Of a DNA stretch of 13,945 bases, positions 1 through 7,223 are shown piece by piece. The notes under the pieces were generated by a model, which saw only the letters and a program-made list of their open reading frames with translations, searched no databases and was not told the origin of the DNA. Location: NCBI GenBank assembly GCA_003644175.1, contig QNBS01000027.1, forward strand, positions 1 to 13,945, given 5' to 3'. Positions within the stretch are counted from its first letter, which is position 1, and every line of letters starts with the position of its first letter. The stretch comes from Planctomycetota bacterium. GTDB lineage: Bacteria; Planctomycetota; Phycisphaerae; Sedimentisphaerales; Anaerohalosphaeraceae. The translations under genes were made by a program, and so were the position numbers.

Positions 1-2
1 AT

Positions 3-902
3 ATTCGCATCATCCGGAGTCTGGATTTCTCGCAGAACGCCCTGGGCGGGGCCTGCCGAATCTGGCGGGCCTTGAAAAAGGCCGACGCCGATATTTATAT
101 TATCAAGACAATATCGGTGGGCGTACCGTTAGTGAGGCGGTTTTGCCGTCGGTATCAGCGTAAATTCGTGTACAGAACCGCCCATCAGGACGAGTGCGAC
201 GGGACCTGCCTGAAACAGCATCCCATTCTGGGCAGGATGTTTATCAGGGCTCTGCGACAGGCCGATATTGTCTTTGCCCAGAACCAATCCGATGCCGAAA
301 ACCTCAAGCGTCTGCACGGAATTGACGCATCGGCGGTTGGCAATGCCCACAGGCTGCCGGACATGATTGGGACGACCGACAGAGACATGATATTGTGGGT
401 GGCCCGATCTGCCGCCTTCAAGCAGCCGGAGGTTTTCCTGGAGCTGGCCGGGCGGTTTCCGGACGAAAAATTCGTCATGATCTGTCAACGGGCAACGGAA
501 AAATCGAATTATGAATTGCTCCGGGAACATGCCGCCAAAATCCCGAACCTGGAATTTGTCCGGCGCGTGCCCTTCCATGAGATCGATTCATATTTCCGGC
601 GAGCGAAGGTCTTTGTAAATACCAGCGTCGCCGAGGGTTTTGCCAATACGTTTATCCAGGCCTGCAAGTGGGCCGTGCCGGTTTTGACGCTGGCGGCCAA
701 TCCGGACGGTTTTCCGGATCGATACGATTGCGGCAGGTGCGCCGGCGGAAACACCGACAAACTCGTCGAGGCGCTTGAGTTTTTGCTCGAAGATAATCGG
801 TATCTCGAAACCGGCATCAGAGCCAGGCATTACGCCGAACAGAATCACGATATCACGAAAATCGTCAATCGCTACAAAGAGGCGTTCGAACGACTCGTAT
901 GA
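3..902 (+). CDS. Glycosyltransferase family 4 (GT4), 5'-truncated by window edge
   Basis: This is the C-terminal part (about 299 residues) of a group 1 glycosyltransferase, which would transfer a sugar from an activated donor to a growing surface glycan on the cytoplasmic side. The reading frame is open through base 3, so the true start lies upstream; the TTG at 72 is only the first possible start codon inside the window. The C-terminal Rossmann half is recognisable: a donor-domain strand ILWVARSAAFKQPEVFLELA, then FVNTSVAEGFANTFIQACKWAVPVLTL. This last segment matches the GT4 EX7E region, but the second acidic residue is Gln (E-GFANTFI-Q). It ends with a helical tail (ARHYAEQNHDITKIVNRYKEAF). 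asnB follows 24 bp downstream on the same strand, so the two probably form an operon. The donor and acceptor cannot be told from the sequence. Confidence is high for the family and low for the specificity. Confidence 0.88.
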   Translation: MRIIRSLDFSQNALGGACRIWRALKKADADIYIIKTISVGVPLVRRFCRRYQRKFVYRTAHQDECDGTCLKQHPILGRMFIRALRQADIVFAQNQSDAENLKRLHGIDASAVGNAHRLPDMIGTTDRDMILWVARSAAFKQPEVFLELAGRFPDEKFVMICQRATEKSNYELLREHAAKIPNLEFVRRVPFHEIDSYFRRAKVFVNTSVAEGFANTFIQACKWAVPVLTLAANPDGFPDRYDCGRCAGGNTDKLVEALEFLLEDNRYLETGIRARHYAEQNHDITKIVNRYKEAFERLV

Positions 903-926
903 TTCGGATTCCGGAGACAACAGCCA

Positions 927-2750
927 ATGTGTGGCATCGCAGGATTCAACTGGGAAGATAAAGATAAGATTCGGCAATTAGCCGATTTGCTCTCACACAG
1001 GGGGCCCGAACAGCAGGGATATCATGTAGCCGACGGCATTTCATTAGGTCATAAGCGCCTGTGCATTCTCGACCTGTCCGAAAAGGGAACCCAGCCGATT
1101 TACAACGAAGACGGCTCTGTCTGCATCGTATATAACGGCGAGACCTACAACTTCGCCGAGTTGCGAAAGGAACTCGAAACATTCGGCCGCCGGTTTGTTT
1201 CAAAGACCGATACGGAGGTCGTCCTGCACGGCTATGAACAATGGGGAACGGACGTTCTCAAGAAAATGAACGGCCAGTTTGCCTTGTGCATACACGACAA
1301 AAACCAAAACCGACTCATCCTCGCACGGGACCGCCTCGGAATCAAGCCGCTCTACTATTATAACAAAGACGGACGATTCATTTTCGGTTCCGAACTGAAA
1401 GTACTGCTGAAAAGCGATATCGAAAAAACGATTGACTCCCGATCCCTCAATCATTACATGCTCTTTGGCTATGTCCCGAGCGGCTGCAGCATTTTGCAGG
1501 ATGTCAAACAACTGCCGCCGGCCCATTACCTCGTATTTGACTTGAATGAAAATCGCATCCAATGCCGCGAACGTTTCTGGCGGCTGCAGTATGACAAATC
1601 GTCCGAAGTTGCCGACGATGAGATGGTCCTTCGCATAAGAGAACTTCTGGATACGAGTGTCCGCCGCCGACTGATAAGCGATGTCCCCCTCGGAGCGTTT
1701 CTCTCCGGAGGCGTAGACAGCTCCATCCTCGTGGCCATCATGCGAAAATATGTCAAAGAGCTGAGGACATTTTCAATTAAATTCGACTACGCCGATTTCA
1801 ACGAATCGTCCTGGGCCCAAATCGTATCGCAAAAGTTCGATACGATACATCATGAAATCGCCTTCAATGCCGGCGACGTTTGCGATTTGATACCCAACCT
1901 CGTGCATTTCTACGATGAGCCTTTTGCCGATTATTCCATGATCCCGACATACCTCGTTTCAAAGGTCGCCCGAGACTACGTAACCGTAAGTTTATCCGGC
2001 GCCGGAGGCGACGAATTGTTCGGCGGGTATCCGCGATACACCGAGTTTCCCATCCTCAAAAAGCTAAACCACATGCCGTTTGCACTGAAGAGAGCGGCCG
2101 ATCTGGCGATCAGGACGACTAATCTTTTGCTCAAAAACGACAAACTCAACAAACTGCGTTGTTTTCTCGCTGACCCGCTCGACGACACTTATCTGTACCT
2201 GATGCTCTTTAGTTACATGTTCAGGGACACCGGCGAGCAGGTGTCTCGACTGGACGAATTTTCGGAATTCAGTCGCTATTTTTGCCATGGCGACGATATG
2301 ACGAATCTCATGTGTTTCGATCTGAACGAATACCTCCCGGCCGACCTTTTTACAAAAGAAGATCGCGCCTCCATGGCCGTCAGCCTCGAAACAAGGGTGC
2401 CTTTCCTGGACCATGAACTCGTCGAATATGCCGCCACATTGCCGACAACCGCAAAAATCAGAAACCGTGAGAAAAAATACATACTCAAAAAAGCCTACGA
2501 AAACGACCTGCCCAAAGAGATCCTGCAGCGAAAAAAACAGGGCTTCGGCGTTCCCCTTGTCCATTACTTTCGCGATGAGTTGAAGGATTTTGCGTACCGG
2601 ACAATATTCGAGTTTGACGAATACGAATACTACGACAAGAGCGAAATCAGAAAATACTGGGACCGGCATCAGGCAAAGCGTTCCGATTACTCGCGCATCT
2701 TCTGGACGATCATCATGTTCAACCTGTGGCACAGGGAATGGCTCAAATGA
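927..2750 (+). CDS. asnB: Asparagine synthetase, glutamine-hydrolysing (AsnB type)
   Basis: This 607-residue enzyme would make asparagine from aspartate, ATP and glutamine-derived ammonia, or amidate a related substrate in a glycan locus. The start is fixed by MCGIAGF, which puts the Ntn nucleophile Cys at position 2; GGAG at 913-916 lies 10 nt upstream. The N-terminal class II glutaminase domain (about 1-190) carries YNGETYN, TDTEV, RDRLGIKPLYY and FGSELK. The synthetase domain (about 225-600) has the ATP-pyrophosphatase loop SGGVDSS at residues 260-266, SLSGAGGDELFGGYPRY, FLDHELVEYAA and the late RKKQGFGVP motif. The length is greater than E. coli AsnB (about 554) and matches the roughly 600-residue forms common in polysaccharide clusters. 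It lies 24 bp behind a GT4 gene. All catalytic motifs are intact. The amide acceptor in vivo is inferred: it could be free aspartate or a sugar/uronic acid in the glycan. Confidence 0.95.
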   Translation: MCGIAGFNWEDKDKIRQLADLLSHRGPEQQGYHVADGISLGHKRLCILDLSEKGTQPIYNEDGSVCIVYNGETYNFAELRKELETFGRRFVSKTDTEVVLHGYEQWGTDVLKKMNGQFALCIHDKNQNRLILARDRLGIKPLYYYNKDGRFIFGSELKVLLKSDIEKTIDSRSLNHYMLFGYVPSGCSILQDVKQLPPAHYLVFDLNENRIQCRERFWRLQYDKSSEVADDEMVLRIRELLDTSVRRRLISDVPLGAFLSGGVDSSILVAIMRKYVKELRTFSIKFDYADFNESSWAQIVSQKFDTIHHEIAFNAGDVCDLIPNLVHFYDEPFADYSMIPTYLVSKVARDYVTVSLSGAGGDELFGGYPRYTEFPILKKLNHMPFALKRAADLAIRTTNLLLKNDKLNKLRCFLADPLDDTYLYLMLFSYMFRDTGEQVSRLDEFSEFSRYFCHGDDMTNLMCFDLNEYLPADLFTKEDRASMAVSLETRVPFLDHELVEYAATLPTTAKIRNREKKYILKKAYENDLPKEILQRKKQGFGVPLVHYFRDELKDFAYRTIFEFDEYEYYDKSEIRKYWDRHQAKRSDYSRIFWTIIMFNLWHREWLK

Positions 2751-2771
2751 AGCCGGGCGCAGTTTGCCCCG

Positions 2772-3767
2772 TCAAAGCTGCTGCCTGCTCCGCACAGGCC
2801 GCTTCCGCAGGCCGAGTAATCGCACAATCCTGGATATCATGCGGCAGCCGGCGGCCGTGGTTCTCGGAAATGCCGCAAAGAGCCGCATAAACGCCTTGTA
2901 CCAGCCGCCCAACAGATCGCCAAACTGCCCGATCATCGCCCGAACCTCCCGGCCGCGCGCCTCAAACAGCATAGACCGCATCCATCGCCGCAGGAGATAG
3001 GTCGCACACGGCCTAAAGTCCGCCAGCCTGCCGTGTTGCCGTGCTAATTCCAGATGCCGTTGAATCAGGTCGCATGATATGTCGCTGTCGGTGTACTTGC
3101 GTATGATGCTGCCCTCGACATCAAGATGGTATATCGCCAGAGGCTCGGCCAGATACCCGATCTTCGGCCGGCGGTACGCTATCCGCCACCACATGTCATA
3201 ATCATTGCCCCGCAACTGACCCGGCCGAAACAGGCCCGCCTCACACAGAACATCACGCCGAATGAGCATGGTTCCCGTCCAGCCATCCAGACTCCTGGGC
3301 AGCGCGCCGAAGTAGTCATCTGAGTATTCTTTGCCCGAAAGCAACTCTCTTGCCTTAGCCGGTTCGAAGTATGGCGCCCTGCGATCCTTCGTGCAGACGC
3401 AGCAGATATAATTGCCTGTTGTCCAGACGAGATCGCCGTTGCGCACGAGATGTTCGGTCTGTAGTTTGAGCTTTTCCGGCAGCCACTCGTCGTCGGCGTC
3501 GAGAAATGCGATCCATTCGCCGGTCGCCGCGTCAATGCCTGTATTCCTTGCAACGCTCGCACCGGCATTGTCCTGACGTATGTACTTAACGCCCGATTCG
3601 TACCGTGCGACGACTTCGGCGGTATCGTCCGTCGAGCCGTCGTCGACGACAATGATCTCATCGGCGAGGCGACTCTGGGCAAGAACGCTGTCGATCGCCC
3701 GCGCAATATATGCGCCGGCGTTATAAGCCGGTATAACAACGCTTATTGTGTATTCATTCTTATTCAT
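2772..3767 (-). CDS. Glycosyltransferase family 2 (GT-A fold), paralogue of the 6232-7191 gene
   Basis: This 331-residue GT2 enzyme is expected to add a sugar from a nucleotide-sugar donor during surface-glycan assembly. The GT-A domain begins at once: SVVIPAYNAG, then DEIIVVDDGSTDDT (nucleotide binding), NAGASVARNTGI, and WIAFLDADDEW with the metal-binding DXD-type motif. The acceptor side has GNDYDMWWRIAYRRP in the usual ED region. The C-terminus is arginine-rich with a hydrophobic amphipathic stretch (WYKAFMRLFAAF), possibly a membrane-contact helix, but there is no clear transmembrane span. The ATG start has no obvious Shine-Dalgarno. It lies 24 bp downstream of the GT4 stop and is the last gene of the minus-strand run; asnB converges on it with only 21 bp between the stops. 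It is strikingly similar to the 319-residue GT2 at 6232-7191 in the first 110 residues and around the DYDMW segment. Donor and acceptor are unknown. Confidence 0.92.
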   Translation of the reverse strand: MNKNEYTISVVIPAYNAGAYIARAIDSVLAQSRLADEIIVVDDGSTDDTAEVVARYESGVKYIRQDNAGASVARNTGIDAATGEWIAFLDADDEWLPEKLKLQTEHLVRNGDLVWTTGNYICCVCTKDRRAPYFEPAKARELLSGKEYSDDYFGALPRSLDGWTGTMLIRRDVLCEAGLFRPGQLRGNDYDMWWRIAYRRPKIGYLAEPLAIYHLDVEGSIIRKYTDSDISCDLIQRHLELARQHGRLADFRPCATYLLRRWMRSMLFEARGREVRAMIGQFGDLLGGWYKAFMRLFAAFPRTTAAGCRMISRIVRLLGLRKRPVRSRQQL

Positions 3768-3791
3768 AACAAGAGTTTTGCAAAAGCCTTG

Positions 3792-4994
3792 TCATAAATC
3801 AATCAGAAGTTTCCTGAGCCGCTCGCCTAAGACTCTGGAATCAAAATGCTCCTTTGCAACCGCCCTGCCGGCGATGCCGATATCCTGCGCCTTGCCGCGG
3901 TCGGCCAGCAGCCGCTCCATTGCGCAGGTTATGGCGCCCGGCGAATCGGGTTCGATGAGAAGGGCATTTTCGCCGTCGGTCAGATACCGGCTCACATCAC
4001 TCACATCCGAGGCGATTACCGGCCTGCCCGTCGCCAGATACTCGCCCAACTTGAACGGAAAACCGGTATCGGCAAACGCCGAAGCAGTTCTCGTCATGCA
4101 AAGGACATCGCTTGCGTTGAGTTCTCTGTAAAAATCCTCGTCAGGCAGATATCCTTTGTAGAGTATCTTTTCTCGATGCGCCGAGGCGGCGATTATGCCC
4201 AGAATTGCGTCCATATCTTCTTTGCCGCCTTTGCCCGTGAGCACCAGATTGACGTTGTCATGCCGGCCGCAAAGATCCTCGAAGGCGGCGATCAGATTCT
4301 CCACGCCGTCTTTGTCGGCGAACGTTCCGCCGTAAAAAAAGCGGACAGGATCATGAAACGGCTGCGCTGAAGAACTGAAATTGTCAAAGTCCACCGAGAT
4401 CGGATAGTTGATCACATCGAAACGTCCCTTTGCAATCCGCGCCACTCTTTGCTCGAGATGTTTTGACACGACCAGAACCGCATCGGCGAACATTCGCAGC
4501 GTCCCGAAAAACGCTCTCTGCGAGAAATACCTCAAGCGGGCAAACACATCGGTTGCGCTTTTCAGATAGGCGATGTCCTCTACAATGTCGAACACCATCT
4601 TATAACCCAGCAGCCTGGCGACAATGAGCATCGGCATATTGTCCGTACTCGGATAGCCGAACACATAGAGAGCATTTTTGCAGTCTTTCCTGCGATTATT
4701 CCTGATGTGGGCCATGCCGTCGATGAAGTACTTCGGGCCCTTTACAATCGCACTAATACCCGACCTGATACCGCCCCCGATCGTCACATATTCGACGCCC
4801 TTATGCACGCCGCACGGTTCGCTGTCGGCCAGTCTGGCGCGACCCTGCCGAAGAACAAGGACCCTTACCTCAACGCCGTCGCACCCCTTGAGATAATCAA
4901 TGGAATTCTGCAGTCTCCTGGTCGCCGCCATGCCATGCGGATAATGCCCATGCGCCATAAAGATTATGTTTAACCTGTCGACCTTACCTGCCAT
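3792..4994 (-). CDS. Glycosyltransferase family 4 (GT4, GT-B fold)
   Basis: This group 1 glycosyltransferase has about 400 residues with the start chosen here. The frame is open further upstream to a TTG at 5099 and contains an ATG at 5045. I prefer the ATG at 4994 because the first Rossmann strand (LNIIFMAHGHYP) begins just after it, as is usual in this family, and the upstream residues resemble translated leader. The N-terminal domain has GMAATRRLQNSIDYL. The C-terminal donor domain has VRFFYGGTFADKDGVENLI, VNLVLTGKG, ILYKGYLPDEDFYREL and GFPFKLGEYLATGRPVIAS, the variant GT4 loop in which the second Glu of EX7E (GEYLA) is kept but the first is replaced. No signal peptide or membrane span is seen. 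It sits between two GT2 genes, with 24 bp to the next one downstream. It likely adds one sugar in a glycan pathway; specificity is unknown. Confidence 0.9.
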   Translation of the reverse strand: MAGKVDRLNIIFMAHGHYPHGMAATRRLQNSIDYLKGCDGVEVRVLVLRQGRARLADSEPCGVHKGVEYVTIGGGIRSGISAIVKGPKYFIDGMAHIRNNRRKDCKNALYVFGYPSTDNMPMLIVARLLGYKMVFDIVEDIAYLKSATDVFARLRYFSQRAFFGTLRMFADAVLVVSKHLEQRVARIAKGRFDVINYPISVDFDNFSSSAQPFHDPVRFFYGGTFADKDGVENLIAAFEDLCGRHDNVNLVLTGKGGKEDMDAILGIIAASAHREKILYKGYLPDEDFYRELNASDVLCMTRTASAFADTGFPFKLGEYLATGRPVIASDVSDVSRYLTDGENALLIEPDSPGAITCAMERLLADRGKAQDIGIAGRAVAKEHFDSRVLGERLRKLLIDL

Positions 4995-5063
4995 CTTCTC
5001 AAATCCCGAACAACCATCAATTCGCAAGACATATATCGTCAACATGCTACAGGCATTGCATAA

Positions 5064-5092
5064 ATTATGAAACAAAAAAGCATACGCCCCAA
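5064..5092 (-). promoter_or_regulatory. Candidate sigma70-type promoter for the GT4 gene
   Basis: Read on the minus strand, a -35-like TTGGGG (5092-5087, 3 of 6 matches) and a -10-like CATAAT (5069-5064, 5 of 6) are separated by 17 nt. Transcription would start near 5057, giving a short leader to the ATG at 5045 or about 60 nt to the ATG at 4994. If real, it rules out the upstream TTG at 5099 as the start. It lies in the widest gap within the glycosyltransferase run, where a secondary promoter is plausible. The weak -35 keeps confidence low. Confidence 0.3.
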
Positions 5093-5110
5093 ATGGCAAA
5101 TAGCCGCCGG

Positions 5111-5134
5111 CTGGATTGCTGGATTGCCGGATTG
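5111..5134. repeat. Three tandem copies of an 8-mer
   Basis: The 8-mer ctggattg occurs at 5111-5118 and 5119-5126 and again as ccggattg (one mismatch) at 5127-5134. It lies in the gap between the membrane-associated GT2 (stop at 5212) and the GT4, flanked by short GC-rich inverted bits (gccgg before, ggccga after). No function can be assigned; it may be a small slippage product. Confidence 0.55.
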
Positions 5135-5211
5135 GCCGACAAGAAAAATATACCGAAGAGCGACACCTGCATGTGAAGTTTGCGATTGCCTCTATTCCAA
5201 ACGCATTTCAG

Positions 5212-6165
5212 TTAGAAGCAACACTTTTTTTGTTTTTTTTGCGATTTTTTTTGCCTCGCGCCTTGTCCGACCGTCAGCCGGATGAGGGACGCTGTTATCG
5301 CAAGAAGAGTTGTGAGGGTGCATATGTATGAAATACCCCATATTCGCAGGATTTTACGGTGCATATCAGGCGTTCCCCGCTCGTTGACCGCCTTTTTCAG
5401 CATGGAAAGCCGCCGCGGAAGCAGCATCCGCAGGATCAAGAGCAATATCTTCCACCAGGCAAGACCCGCTTTACGCCAGTACTCGACCGCCCCCCCGCCC
5501 GTCCGCCGGCGTTTTTTAAGAAGCGCCCTGAGACCGCGGGCCGGATGGATCACGACTGCATCCGCCGAGTAAACCAGCCTGAAACCGTTCTGAATCGCTC
5601 TATTGGACCACTGGAAATCACCGCCGGATTCTACATCGTCGGGGAAAAGCCCGATCTCTTCAAAAACGTATCTGTGAACGAACAAGTTTCCGGCGCCCGT
5701 CCCTTTTCCCTCTCTGATTGAATTTTCGAAATCAAAATGAGTAACCGCATCATACATTTCAGCGGCGGCTCTGCGGGGCGAGAGACTGAACTCAACTTTT
5801 GCCCCGACGAGGTCTGCCCCTGGTCCAAGAAGCCTCTCGACGCCTTTGGCTATCCACTGTTTGTCGGCAAGACAGTCGGAGTCGATAAATGCAAGAACGT
5901 CATGTCCTGCACTGTTGATTCCCCGGTTCCTGGAGGCGTAAGAGCTTTGAATCTCCTTCTCTTCCAGCAATGTAACGGGATATCGCCGGACGATCTCTCT
6001 GGTCCGGTCCGTCGAATTGTTGTCAACGATGATTATCTCAAGCAGATCACGCCGATAGTCCTGATTCAACAGGGATTCTATAAGTGGGGCGATATGTTCG
6101 GCGTCGTTGTAAACCGGAACGATTACTGAAACACCGACCAGATTCTCCTGCGGTTTGTTCTGCAT
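5212..6165 (-). CDS. Glycosyltransferase family 2 with C-terminal membrane segments
   Basis: This 317-residue GT2 enzyme is distinct from the two paralogous GT2s nearby. The GT-A domain has VSVIVPVYNDAEHIAPLIES, LEIIIVDNNSTDRTREIV, QSSYASRNRGIN, and LAFIDSDCLADKQWI with a DSD metal-binding motif. The acceptor region has GTGAGNLFVHRYVFEEIGLF and FQWSNRAIQNGFRLVY (the conserved ED is replaced by GGDFQWS). The C-terminus carries two hydrophobic stretches (about residues 230-255 and 278-298) that could anchor it to the inner membrane, followed by a strongly basic tail (RQKKSQKKQKK). The ATG at 6165 is well supported: AGGAAG at 6179-6174 lies 8 nt upstream. The tail is encoded by three A-runs (see findings), so the exact C-terminus could be affected by slippage or a base-calling error. 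Comparable GT2s with trailing hydrophobic helices occur in exopolysaccharide loci. Sugar specificity is unknown. Confidence 0.92.
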   Translation of the reverse strand: MQNKPQENLVGVSVIVPVYNDAEHIAPLIESLLNQDYRRDLLEIIIVDNNSTDRTREIVRRYPVTLLEEKEIQSSYASRNRGINSAGHDVLAFIDSDCLADKQWIAKGVERLLGPGADLVGAKVEFSLSPRRAAAEMYDAVTHFDFENSIREGKGTGAGNLFVHRYVFEEIGLFPDDVESGGDFQWSNRAIQNGFRLVYSADAVVIHPARGLRALLKKRRRTGGGAVEYWRKAGLAWWKILLLILRMLLPRRLSMLKKAVNERGTPDMHRKILRIWGISYICTLTTLLAITASLIRLTVGQGARQKKSQKKQKKCCF

Positions 6166-6231
6166 GTTCTCTGCTTCCTAAGACGGCTTCAAACGGGCCC
6201 ACGGAGCCTTGCTGAACCTGTGAATCTCATG

Positions 6232-7191
6232 TTAATCACGGTGCTTCCGTATTCCTTCCTTGAACTGATCATGCCAGAGTCCCGGCCCCGGAAACCAGGA
6301 CTTTATAAAAGTGGTTGTCCTGTAATACGGCGAGTACAGGTGGCCGAACCTGCGAAGAATATCCCGAACGACACGTCCTCTTTTTTCAGTCAGGAATACA
6401 TGTATCCACCAACCTAACATGCGAGCGGCACAGGGCTTAAACTCGTCAAACGCCCCCTTATTACGTGCCAAATCCAGATGCCGCTCGATGAACGCTGAGA
6501 TTATTTCAGGGTCTCTGTATCTCTTGACGATGCTGCCGGGAACATCCCTGTGGGCCACTGCAAGCGGCTCGGTGATGCAGCCGAGCGGCGACATGGAATA
6601 CGCAACTCTCAACCACATATCATAATCATTAATTCGCAACTGCCCCGGCGCAAAAAGCCCCGCTGCAAACAGCGCATCGCGTTTGACAAGAATAGTGTCT
6701 GTGCAACCTGTTGCATAGGCCTGGTATGCATGGAAGTATGTTTTGAAGTATTCCTTTTTTCCGAGTATGGCTTTTGCTTTTATCAGCCGCTCGCCTTTTA
6801 GGTCGTTTTCCCGGCGGTCGGTGTCGCAAAAGCATCGAATAAAGTTGCCCGTTGTCCACACCAATTCCGGGTTTCGCCGGAGGTGCTCGGTTTGCAGTTC
6901 CAGTTTTTGCGCCAGCCATTCGTCGTCGGCGTCGAGAAAGGCGATCCATTCGCTCGTTGCCGCCTCGATGCCCGTGTTGCGTGCGACGCTTGCGCCGGCG
7001 TTTTCCTGTCGGATGAAGCGTATCTTATCGCCGTAACCCTGCGCAACATCGGCGGTATTGTCCGCAGAGCCGTCGTCCACGACGATGATCTCCTCGGCCG
7101 GCCGAGTCTGGGCTAAGACACTGTCAATCGCCCGACCGAGATACTCGCCGGCGTTATACGCGGGTATGACTACACTAACGGTAATGCTCAT
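6232..7191 (-). CDS. Glycosyltransferase family 2 (GT-A fold), paralogue of the 2772-3767 gene
   Basis: This 319-residue GT2 enzyme likely acts in surface-glycan synthesis at the cytoplasmic face. Its motifs in order are VSVVIPAYNAGEYLGRAIDS, EEIIVVDDGSADNTADV, NAGASVARNTGI, WIAFLDADDEW (DXD-type), and INDYDMWLRVAYSMSP with TEPLAVAHRDVPGSIV in the acceptor half. Similarity to the 331-residue GT2 at 2772-3767 runs nearly the full length, with most residues identical in the first 110 and the rest more diverged, so the two arose by duplication and then specialised in the acceptor region. No transmembrane span is clear. It starts 32 bp after the rseP stop on the same strand; a weak GGAT lies just upstream of the ATG. 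No convincing terminator separates it from rseP, so read-through from dxr-rseP is possible. The donor sugar is unknown. Confidence 0.92.
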   Translation of the reverse strand: MSITVSVVIPAYNAGEYLGRAIDSVLAQTRPAEEIIVVDDGSADNTADVAQGYGDKIRFIRQENAGASVARNTGIEAATSEWIAFLDADDEWLAQKLELQTEHLRRNPELVWTTGNFIRCFCDTDRRENDLKGERLIKAKAILGKKEYFKTYFHAYQAYATGCTDTILVKRDALFAAGLFAPGQLRINDYDMWLRVAYSMSPLGCITEPLAVAHRDVPGSIVKRYRDPEIISAFIERHLDLARNKGAFDEFKPCAARMLGWWIHVFLTEKRGRVVRDILRRFGHLYSPYYRTTTFIKSWFPGPGLWHDQFKEGIRKHRD

Positions 7192-7223
7192 TTCATCCGT
7201 TCAAAAGGGCCGGCGCCAACGCC

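Noticed and set aside
2751..2771. Possible bidirectional terminator between the convergent asnB and GT2 genes
   Set aside because: The CGGGC/GCCCCG pairing is only about five pairs with a bulge, and there is no T-run on either strand.
4995..5099. N-terminal extension of the GT4 to TTG 5099
   Set aside because: The extra 35 residues have no family match and precede the first Rossmann strand, and a candidate promoter lies inside the extension.
7192..7223. Terminator between rseP and the GT2 gene (GGCG-TTGG-CGCC followed by CCCTTTT)
   Set aside because: The stem is only four base pairs and the T-run is four bases, too weak to call.
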